64,000 nucleotides of DNA from Heliocidaris tuberculata. Taxonomy: Eukaryota; Echinodermata; Echinoidea; Camarodonta; Echinometridae. This document shows positions 10,717 through 21,600 of the stretch, one piece after another. The stretch covers positions 4,996,533-5,060,532 of the forward strand of contig CM046839.1 in the NCBI GenBank assembly GCA_025618425.1, in the 5' to 3' direction. The notes below the pieces were generated by a model. The model ran no database searches and was not told where the DNA came from. It saw nothing but the letters and a program-made list of their open reading frames with translations. The position numbers and the translations under genes were made by a program. Numbering within the stretch: the stretch's first letter is position 1; the number at the start of each line of letters is the position of its first letter.

Positions 10717-13700
10717 AGGGCCTAGCTCAACCCGAACCAGTCTTCTCAAAGAACGATGGAAGAAGCAGTGATTGGCAGATGCATTTGGTATTGTCTTACA
10801 TGTTTTCGTCATTCCTGTTGTGGAAGAGATTTCGTATATAGTATACCATGCTGCAGAACATTGTACAAGCATGTTTATCACATGGTATGACAAGGAAGGG
10901 AGTTACACGATTCAATTTTGATGATTTGAAGAGCTGCATTAGATCTGGATTGCAAGGTTTGATTTTATTTTTTTTAGATTTTCTTTCAATGGATAGCTAG
11001 GGGATGTGATTTTACATATTATTATTATTATGCCTGTATGTACTACATAAAATGGATTGTATTAGGTGTATTTGTGTATTGCATGTAAGGTTACGTACTT
11101 GAGAAAAAATTGTATTGTTTACATAAACTGTGACAAAGATAATTGAATATGGCATATATTTAGTTTATCTTTATTGTAGGGACAGATGTATATTGTCATA
11201 ACAAGATGTAAACTTGTGTCACATCATTGTTCAATGACTACATGTACATGTATGAGCTCTATGCAGGAGGCATATGCACAAACACCAGTGAAAAGTTGCC
11301 ATTTTTAAAAATATTAAAATAGAGGTAAAATAATTTTCACAATACCACCCAGGATTGTGGATGGACACCATCCATGTCTTCTTTTTTTTTTTTTATAAAT
11401 TGATATCAACAGTAAAGTAAAGATATGCAGTGGTCTGCTAGACTGCTACTTATCAAGGTACAAGATCACACTAGACACTAGATAATACATGGGGCTGTGT
11501 ACTAAGAGCTAGCTCACCTTTTTAGCTGCTTTTATAATTTTTTTTCTTTAAGTAATATGCGAAGGAATGCAAATTCATGGGGAAAGAGTTTCAAAACCAT
11601 TATAATGTACTTGCATGAAAATCTTTACAGTTACCTGAATTTGTAAAATCCTGCATTGTTTCTGTTCAAATCAAACTCAAGTTCAATTTGAAGCTAGAGT
11701 CAAAGTTGAATATATATTTGCTTATGTAAGACAGGGATTTTAGTGAAGAAATCAGACCTCTTATCTGAGCTCACCAGCCCTTTTCACGGCTCTTATTCCT
11801 TTGAAAGAATACATAATGTAACCCTAAAAACTTTACCTACATGTACAGTTCAAATATAAGCTTAAGCATTGATTATCTAGATTCAGAGTTATTTGTACAG
11901 GTGGCTTGCATTTATTTTTTGACTGTTTCTAAGATTTTAGAGATAGTTTTGAGATTACTTTCTTATAGTTTTTTTTTTTACTGAATTTATATCGTATAAA
12001 TTTATATTTTTCTTGTTTTGTTTTTAATTGTTCTTCGGTTTTATGTTTACTAATATTTATTGTTATATATTTCTTGATATTATTACAATGTTTGCTTACA
12101 TTTAAATGAATGATTTTGATTGGATACAGTGTATTTGTTATTGTAAAACTACATATTTAATTATACATAAATGTTGTGTTCAATCAAATTCCTTATTTTA
12201 TATACTCATCTTACTTTTCATCACTTATTTGAGAAGGATTTCATGTGTAAACCTTCCACTTTAGCTGTACATGTATTATATTTAGAGAATTACTAAATCA
12301 TATCATATCGGAAGTTTTGTATGAAGTGTCATATCCATATATGCAGTGCCCATCTTCATACTTATCATTTTGCCTCAATATCTTTACCTTCCTTGGTCAT
12401 ATCATTAATATCATTAATATTTGAAGGTGCCTATTGTCCCCTCAACATGTTGCTTATAATTGTAACAATTGTTATGATAACTTTTGTTGTACATTGTCAC
12501 ACTTTCCCCCACATGAATTGGATGAGTTTTGACTCACTATCAGTACATGTAATTAGCTCATTATCAACTTTATCGTATTTGGATCATATATGCTGCTTGC
12601 TGCTTGGTTGATATTGCTTTGTTTGGGGAACTTTCTACTCACAATTTTAATGTAATATATTTCACAAATTTTCAGATATACATGTACATGTATATATGCC
12701 AACGAACATAGTGTGAAATGTGAATCATGTACAATGCTTTGTGCAAAATACATGTACATGCTTGTGCATAGCTGCCTGTGTACATCAGTACTTGTGTATC
12801 GCACTGTACATGTGGTACCTTTTACAGTTAGGTATACTTATTCCAATTCAATCAAGATCATTAGTAGTAGTATTACTATGATGGCATTTATGAAATGGGT
12901 AGACTACTTAGGAAGTGTGGCACCAGCTGCATTTCAAAATGTTATTCGAGTGAAATCAAGCTTCTCTCCTAAAAAAATGTAGATATTACAATAGAATTTT
13001 TCACCTGTTCACTCATTCTGATCTACATGTAGATTGTAGGTGTTGGCAAAAACTATCACTGCTTGTCTTTTGCACATGGTATTCCTTTGTACACAGTATC
13101 TTATCTCAATATGATCCGAGGTGCATTTGTACAGGATTTATTGTTGTATTTATGTAGTATTTTCTCTAAGTTTAGTGAATGCTGCACATGAACTTTGAGT
13201 TGTCACAATATTGATGCAGAGAGCATGTACAAGGATAATTAGTGTGTGCGCTTCATGTTGGCTGTGGTTCAAGAAAGCATTATTTGCTATGGAAAAGTAA
13301 TGCAATAGTAAAAGAACATATGTGCAGGTTGACAAAATGCAACAAACTATGTTAACCTTTCATTCATGTCAAAAACACTTTCTGCTTGCATAGAATGCCA
13401 TAGATACAGTTATCATGATGAAAATTCTATTGTCATCTGGAGACTACTCTTATTGAACATGCAAGTAGCCTGTACAAAGCTGTCAATATTCTTAATTTCA
13501 GAGCTGGCAAAGATATCGGCATGTGAATTGCAGTTTTATGATGCCTTCAGTTGTAAATTACATGTATCATTCTTGAACGATGTCTGAGTGAAAGCTTGAA
13601 TTTGTTTGAAAAATGAAATAATTTTTACTGTTGGTGCATGTGTAATCTTGAAGATTAAAGACGGATATCAAAGGAAAAGAAGATAGATTGATAAACTCAA

Positions 13701-14397
13701 TCTGGCTTTTATTCAATCAAATCTAGTTTGAAACTTAGCAAGATACCACAGATATCAAAAAAATAGTCAAAATGATTTAAAATAAAATTCAAAGATCTAC
13801 TCTCCACCTAGTAACCAAACTAGACCTAACACAGTAAGAAACAAGGATTCTGGGCAGTTGCCTCAAATAAGGTTTTAGGTTGTCAAGAATAACTTCTAAG
13901 AAGTTTGGATCAAATTTGAATACATCACATGTAGTAGATTTGGTGTATTGGAGTAGTATCAGTAGAATGATTACGGTATGTGGTGCAGTCCAGCGTATTT
14001 AATGCAGTGTACATCTCGTGGTTTGACACCAATAAAAGTTTTATGTAGATCCATATATATCCTATACATTTTATTTTATGCTTCATCTTGTATAACTGTA
14101 TACCTATAAAAATTGAAAGTCATTTGTTTATATACACATACTGATACATTGTTTTTAGTTGACTTGTTTAGAATTTTCTATATTATTTCATTACTTTGTA
14201 AATATGAATTAAGGTTCTGTAAATTATATGTATAGACAAGTAAATATGAGAAATAAAATGATACAACATGAAGCATTTAGAATTAGAATTTTGTATTGAT
14301 TTATTTATCATCGATCTTGAATTTGAAGTTCAATCTCCAATGATTGTGAAACATACTTTCAATCATTCTTGATTTTAAAGACAATACTTATGTAAAT
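10717..14397. other. 3' flank of DCAF12, no gene recognised
   Basis: Very AT-rich DNA with many TACATGTA motifs (for example 11240-11255, 12675-12692 and 12750-12763). A candidate poly(A) signal AATAAA lies at 14031-14036. Part of this is probably the DCAF12 3' untranslated region, but its end cannot be fixed. Confidence 0.4.
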
Positions 14398-14448
14398 CTC
14401 CCTCCCTCCCTCCCTCCCTCCCTCCCTCCCTCCCTCCCTCCCTCCCTC
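14398..14448. repeat. (CTCC)n microsatellite
   Basis: About twelve CTCC/CCCT units immediately upstream of the truncated LINE. Confidence 0.95.
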
Positions 14449-14559
14449 TTGGCTTTGTTTCCTATCTTTCACTCTTTTTGTCCCTCTAGCTTTCACTTCT
14501 TCTCTTTTCTTTCCTCCTACTCATATCAATCTTTTATTTTCTTTTCCTCCTGCTCATAT

Positions 14560-17070
14560 AAAAGAGAATATAATGCAAACCAGATTTCACAAAATCATAA
14601 TAATAGTAAGAAAATGTGGAGATGTTTGAGAGACCTTGTGCCTAAGTCAGTACCTATTTCTCCCAATACCATAAACGTAGATGGAGCAAATGTGTCGGAC
14701 AATGCAAATAGTGCTGAGGCATTTAATGACTTTTTCATTTCTAATGCTACTAAGATTACAAAGGACCTGCAGAGGAATACGTCTCAGCTGAGAGTAGACG
14801 AAGACAAAAATGTTGGTCCGACTCATTCTCAATTTGAACTTAATTTGATCACCAGGGATTTTGTATTGAAATATTTGAAATATTGCTGAGGCATTTAATG
14901 ACTTTTTCATTTCTAATGCTACTAAGATTACAAAGGACCTGCAGAGGAATACGTCTCAGCTGAGAGTAGACGAAGACAAAAATGTTGGTCCGACTCATTC
15001 TCAATTTGAACTTAATTTGATCACCAGGGATTTTGTATTGAAATATTTGAAATATTGCTGAGGCATTTAATGACTTTTTCATTTCTAATGCTACTAAGAT
15101 AAACAAAGGACCTGCAGAGGAATACGTCTCAGCTGAGAGTAGACGAAGACAAAAATGTTGGTCCGACTCATTCTCAATTTGAACTTAATTTGATCACCAG
15201 GGATTTTGTATTGAAACAGATTGATAATCTGAGTATAGATAAAGCTACTGGTGAAGATCACATCAGCTGCAAACTTTTAAAGATGACAAAGAATGTTATC
15301 GCAGAGTCTCTTTGCGATATCATTAACAAATCCCTGTCTACGGGAGTTGTTCCACGTGAATGGAAAAAGGCTCGGGTAGTACCGATATTTAAATCTGGCG
15401 ATTTTTCTTCGTTGAATAATTACCGCCCCATTTCTGTATTACCTATCGTGAGTAAAATTATAGAAAGGGCCGTTCATCAACAGCCGAGTGAATTCTTGGA
15501 CAAGAATGATTTATTACACCCAAATCAGTCTGGTTTCAGACCTATGCATTCAACAGCTACTGCCCTTGCAAAACTTGTAAATCAATGGTCGTTGAATATT
15601 GACAACAATTAAATTTCTGGAGTTGCCTTCATAGATCTTCGGAAGGCCTTTGATACTGTGGACCATGAGCTACTTTTACATAAATTAGCTTGTTTAGGTT
15701 GTAGTAACAGGACTATCACTTGGGTCAAATCATATTTAGGTAATCGACAACAAGTGACCCAATTCAAAGGGGCCAAGTCGCACCCTTCAACCATCAAGTT
15801 AGGCGTGCCACAAGGTTCAATTCTAGGTCCCCTTTTATTTTCAATATATGTTAATAGTCTACCTGAATGTATTCCTGAAGGTATCATCGATATGTATGCT
15901 GACGATACGACACTTACCGTCAGTGCAAATGATGCAACAGTTTTGGAAGAAAAATTAACTGTGGCGTTAAACAGAGTCTTGGCATGGATTAAAGAAAATC
16001 GTCTCGTCCTTAACACTGAAAAAACTTGTGTCATGGTAATAGGCTCTCGTGCTAATCTCAGGAAAATTGAATCTTTCACCATTTCATTAAATGGTAATTT
16101 GATAAAAAGAGTTCAATTCCCAAATGCTTAGGAGTTTTGATAGATGAAGAATTGAAATGGTCTAAACAAATTGAAAACGTATGTAAACTTACCCAGAAAA
16201 ACATAGGCATAATAAAGAGAGCAAAGTGTTTTTTGCCTGTGCAGTCCTTAAAGTTGCTTTATAACAGTCTAGTGTTGCCACGATTTGATTACTGCTCTGT
16301 TGTATGGTCGAACAGATTTCAAGCCCATACAAATAAGCTGCAAAAAATTCAGAAGAGGGCTGCAAGAATAATACTGAACAAAACATGACACACCGTCGGC
16401 TGATTTGTTCACTAGTCTTAAATGGATGACACTAGACAAACGGTTTGAGCTAAGTCGCGTTATGATGATATATAAATGTGTTCATAACTTAGTACCTTCT
16501 TACCTTCAGGTAGGCTTAATCAATCCTAACGATGTACATGAGCATCATACTAGACAAAGAGACAGTGGATGTTTACGCGTGCCCAGATTTCACACTGACT
16601 GTTATAAGTGTAGCCCAGTTGTATCTTCTATATTTGAATGGAATAAGCTCGATAATTCGATGAGAACAGCCTCCTCTGTCAGTTCATTTAAGAGGATGTT
16701 TAAACAAAGTTGTAATTTATGAATAACTCAGCCTAACATACACTCAGTGCTTATTCTGTAATATATGTATGATTTGTGCACATATTTGCGACTGAATCAA
16801 TATTTTCATATTGGCATTACAGTTGAGCTAGTTTACTGATATTTGTTTATTTTTCAAATGAGTATTCGTTTGCGCCACGTCTATTATTGCTTTGTTTGCA
16901 CTCTCTAATTTTACTGAAGATTTTTATTTGGAACTATTCTGTATATACGTTATGCATTTTGATGTAAATATGTTTATTATTATTCAGGGCCCCATGGAAG
17001 ACCACTACTTAATGGTGAATGGGCTACCCTGACAAAAGATCAGAAAGAAATAAATAAATAAAATAAATTA
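14560..17070 (+). mobile_element. 5'-truncated, decayed LINE with reverse transcriptase (CR1/Jockey-like)
   Basis: The readable part begins before the reverse transcriptase (MWRCLRDLVPKSV and FNDFFIS motifs). After a triplicated 172-bp block the RT domain runs in pieces: 15190-15612, 15613-16131, 16137-16388 and 16405-16722. It is broken by a stop near 15610, a frame change near 16125 and a stop near 16386. Visible RT motifs are EWKKARVVPIFKSG, NNYRPISVLP, GFRPMHST, FIDLRKAFDTVDHELL, LGVPQGSILGPLLFSIYVN, the catalytic YADDTTL, and LGVLIDEELKW. The 3' end carries TTATTATTATTCAGGGCCCC and an (AAATA)n-like tail at about 17048-17070. No endonuclease domain remains, which fits 5' truncation on insertion. 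The clade call is tentative. The copy is dead. Confidence 0.85.
14712..15222 (+). repeat. Three tandem copies of a 172-bp LINE segment
   Basis: Units start with TGCTGAGGCATTTAATGACT at 14712, 14884 and 15056. The copies are nearly identical; the third differs by about one inserted base near AAGATAAACAAAG. The repeated segment encodes the region just before the RT domain, and the copies are joined through a TATTTGAAATATTGC junction. Confidence 0.92.
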
Positions 17071-17911
17071 ATATCCGTCTCTTCACAAAGTGAAAGTACA
17101 TGTACTGTGGATTTTGGGTCACAAACATTACATTAGTGGAAATAACCATTTTCCTTAGCTAAATACATAAGTTTTATGGACTCATAATTGACCAGTATGG
17201 AGTTTTAGCTCATTCTTACATGACTCTTGAATATTAAAGATATTTGAAAGCTGCAAAGGTCCCACTTCATGCAATTTGCAAAGTGATACATGTACTCTGT
17301 GTTTGTTTTCCAACTCTAAAATAAAGATATTTGCCAGTACATTCAGGAGTGCACAAACACAAACTTTCATGAACACCAAACCTTTTGATGCGGAATTCTC
17401 AAATTATTTGTCATGTTCAGGCTCTAATTACACAGTGGTCTATCATGCGATGATCCAAACATTTCCTCTGCTTCAAAAAACATTCAAAGAGGATTCACAA
17501 TCCAAGTAAGAAAATGGAGTTATTTTTACAATGGTTGAAGGATATCTATAGAACACAAGCAATACAACAATAGAACTTGTTGCAAAACATCAAGTTTTTA
17601 ATGCCAAAAATACTGTCCCATCATCTGCCATTCTAATTCTGTTTTCTTTAATGTCTTGAAGAACAGTTCCAAGATTCATCAAGACAGTGCTCAAAGAGGT
17701 GATTTGTTCCTCTTGCTAATGAAAAACTTCTTTAGTCCTAAATGTAACACCTTTGGTGAAACATTTTGAAAAAGGTAGTCAAAAGAAATCCCTTTTAGGG
17801 TTGATTTAGGGTGCATTGTAACAATCTTGGGCATAACTGCGGACCTACGTGTACATGCATGTAACTCACGTTTGTCAATTAAGTTTTCTGACAAATATGC
17901 TTTGAAATTAT

Positions 17912-18347
17912 TTAAAGCCCACCACACACTATACGATCGGTCTGCAATCCGATTTTGGAAGAAAATGTAATAGCATTAGATATAAACAGTTAAACATGTA
18001 AAATATGTTTGACTGAGGTTCTGAATAGTCATATTATATAGATAGTAAAATAGAAATTACGGCCTACTACCACCCTTCTAGTTGGAGGAAAGGCTAAATC
18101 GGCTCCGAATCGTAGTGACGTCAGAGCAGTCCGGCGATTGACTATGATTTCAAACAGATTTGGCCCTTATTTCGGAGATAAGGCTGACATCGCATCAAAT
18201 TGCTATGTTGAGTAATCATATTATCGTTCAGAAAGCTGAATCAGGGTAGATTGTAATTGTTAATTTGCCTATACATGTATTTAATGCTATTGCGATTTAT
18301 TTTCAAAATCAGATCGTTATTGATCGTATAGTGTGAGGTGGGCTTAA
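17912..18347. mobile_element. TTAA-flanked MITE with ACTATACGATC ends
   Basis: TTAA lies at 17912-17915 and 18344-18347. The adjacent inverted ends are GCCCACCACACACTATACGA and, on the other strand, GCCCACCTCACACTATACGA. It is about 430 bp, non-coding, and lies just downstream of the PDCD7 3' end. Confidence 0.75.
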
Positions 18348-18660
18348 GTCAGACACAAAACTGTTACTGAGATATGATCAGATGGGTCACAGGGCACGGC
18401 CTTTGGCATTTCCTCTTGTTGCTAGGGGCTCACAGACTCTAACCATTGCAGTTGGCTAAATGAAACTTATACATCACTGGACACAACTGATCACATGGTA
18501 TCTTGCAGTCAGGAACCACTGGACATGCCATTATGAGATTGCTAGGTCACAGGGCATGACCTTTGACATGGCTCTTGCTGTCAGAAGCCAATGGACACCA
18601 CGGTTGTAATTGCCAAGACACGATTGCTTGGTAGGAGAAGTTTAAAGAACATGACTTTTC
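18340..18660 (-). repeat. Decayed tandem copies of the PDCD7 terminal exon
   Basis: On the minus strand, downstream of the PDCD7 stop, motifs of the last exon recur in the same order. GTTATGCCTTCTGACCCAAC (exon) is echoed by CATGCCCTGTGACC (about 18550) and CCGTGCCCTGTGACCCATC (about 18390). CCTCTGGTACCTGACACCAA is echoed by GGCTTCTGACAGCAA and GGTTCCTGACTGCAA. CAATGTGAAAAGTCATG is echoed by CCATGTCAAAGGTCATG. Roughly three degenerate units follow the real one; none is open. Confidence 0.6.
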
Positions 18661-18676
18661 ACATTGTATCTTGGTG

Positions 18677-21600
18677 TCAGGTACCAGAGGAATCAACCAT
18701 CGCTGTTGCCCAGATGTGATTCGTTGGGTCAGAAGGCATAACCCATGAAACTGGAATACTGGATCCAGCTGGATCCGACTCAGGAACAATAAACATATCC
18801 CACTGACGTCTGCAATGTAGTAAAGAGTGAAAAAAAAACCCCAATGTTTTAGGGCAATTCCAGAATTTTGAAATGACAAAAAATACATGTATTAAAAACA
18901 AAACTGGATTTGCTTATGTGCGATATAAGATTACTAAACCTAAAAGTTCATAGACTGGGTTTAAATCATCATGAGTTGAACAAGTGTCCATGAAATGTCT
19001 TATCTTCATAGCTATCATATGTTGCAAGTAATAATGATTAATATCTGTGTTAATGGAATGTGCTCTATATAATCACATTTAACAACACGGAGCTATTCGC
19101 TCTCCACCAATTAAAAAATTTATCATCATGTTTAGTTTCTCAGTCAGTTAGTTTGTAATGCATTGGCTGCTCATAATACCAACCTTATATTGGTGAGAGA
19201 TTGTAGATCATGACTTGCCTGCTGGTGGAACTGCCGGAACATGAACAATGGGTGGCCTAGCTCCAACTGTTCAGCTGGGAAAAATATCAAGAAAGAGTAT
19301 AATCAATTTTTTGAATTGTAATCACAATTTAGGAACAGGTTCTCATTCATTTTTATCTTTTCAAGATTCTTTATTATTTTACTGTATACATGGCTCTGCT
19401 CCGCAGTACAACATTGGCTTGATCAAGCATTACATTCCCTCTAGACTACTACGTTCTCAAAATTCTGGCTTACTTGTTATTCCTAGGCTTAATACAAAGT
19501 GGGGGGGAGCGAACCTTCGCTCATGCTGGGCCATCAATATGGAATACTCTCCCTCAAGGGATTAGAAATAGCAATTCTGGTGAAGTGTTCAAAAACAATC
19601 TTAAAAATTATCTGTTTAATTTGGCCTATAATTGTTTGCATTTTTGTTTATTGTCATCTTTTGCACAAGTTGCACCTTGAGCACTTGATCATCAAGTGGA
19701 TTTGGCGGCTTATAAAGCTTATATATTATCGTTATTATTATCATCATTGCATCATCATTTCAAATGTTAAAATGTTGCTTGAGAATGGAGTTCCCGTGAC
19801 GACTGCTTTTGTCAAATTCCTCACTTCAACCCCGGATCTAACACATTACTTTAACCATAACCTAAAACTTGTTCATAACACAAGCCCTTAATACACTGTT
19901 TATCTTTGATGAAATAAAAGCTTTCAACATGTTGCCAGAGTATACAGTGAATCACCTTACAGCTCACACATAATCAACAGGAGGATTGATTTATGATACA
20001 TTGTACTAAATCAAACTGAATATAATTTCAACAACTAATCAAAACTTTATCTTACTTTTTCCAAAAAGTAGATCTAGTTGTTCTTCCCATGCTTTCTGTG
20101 CCTTCTGTCTTTCCTTCAGTTCTTTCTTCTGTCTTGCTTTCTCTCTCGTTTCTTCATGTTCTTCTTCTAGCATCACCTTGAAAGAAAAGTATGTGATTGT
20201 TGGATTAGAGAAAAGATTGTTACTTTTGACACCTTACAAGTACCATACATTTACAATTTATGAATTTTAGATTTGATCGCAACTTTTTCCTTACAGCCAT
20301 GTATTCAATTTGTTACCGTATTACCAATTTCACAAAATGAAAATGTTTTCAAAAGGTTATGTCAAAGTCCCATTTCAACAATTAACTTATATGAAAAAGT
20401 CTTCCAAGCAAACTGCATATACATACATAAACTGATATGCAGTATATGATAAGAAACAACAGAGATGTACATCAATACAAAAAGTATTCATTACAATTGA
20501 ATAGATCATTTCACTTAGAACTCACTTTAGATGTTCAATAAGATCAAAAGAGCTTTTCTGCAGTACCCTGCTAATAGACTTAGCAAACAAAATATTTTCA
20601 ATAAAATATTTGTTTCTGTTTCTGACTAACCTGTAGTGCTCTCTCTTCTTCAACATAGAGGAGTTTCTGTTTATTCATCATTTCCTCCAAGTTTGCTATC
20701 TTCTTCTCAAACCTCTCATCTAACACTCTGGGTGCTTTGTATCCAACTACAGCCAAAATATAAACAGTAGCATCAAGAATATATTACAAGATAGTACACA
20801 TATTGAAAGATGTGAAAGGCACTGTGTGATGTGAGACAAAAAATATCCATGGTTTTAATTTGAGCCAAAATCACTGCTTTTAGACTCAAAACAAAAAACA
20901 GTCTAGGAGTCATTTGCATTTACTATACATAATTTAAATCCAATACTCTTGACCTACTACAAATTATGAAAGAATTACAATTACAACTAACTGATGAGTT
21001 TACTTCTCAACTTGAAATATTACAGAACCACAAAATAAACTTAAGGTAAATGGCACACTAAGATATGGGGAAAAATCTAATTTAACAACTATTTAGTTCA
21101 CTACTCCATTAAATATATGTGAAGGATATGGTTGCAGCTTCTTGGTTTACTGACATGAAAACTTTTTTTCATTATCAGTTTTCATATTTTAGATATAAAG
21201 GATAATATCGTAATCCTCGAATAATGTTTTGTTAATGAGATAAATGCACTTCAAAATAGTTCTCAGCAAATAAGGACAAGGTAATAATATGCATATCAAA
21301 CTAATAAATAGTTCTGTAAGATCATGCGTCAAAAAGATTTCAAATCAACCTCGTTTCTCAGCAGACTCTTTCCTGAGTTGTCTCAGCTTACGGAGTGCTC
21401 TGAATAGTTCCATTGTCTTGTTAGCATCTTGTTTCTTTCTATGAACCTCAGACAGGACTTGGTCAACTTCTTTCTGTAGCACCTCTTCCTGTTTACAAAG
21501 TAAAGGAATAGAATTTGAAATTCCTAAGGACAGGGTTCACCATATACATAATGCTCCAGCAAAGGAAATCTCAGTAATTCATACTCACATGAATATAGCA

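Noticed and set aside
15609..16082. Minus-strand open frame of 157 codons
   Set aside because: Shadow of the LINE reverse transcriptase; the plus strand carries the YADD and GVPQGS motifs.
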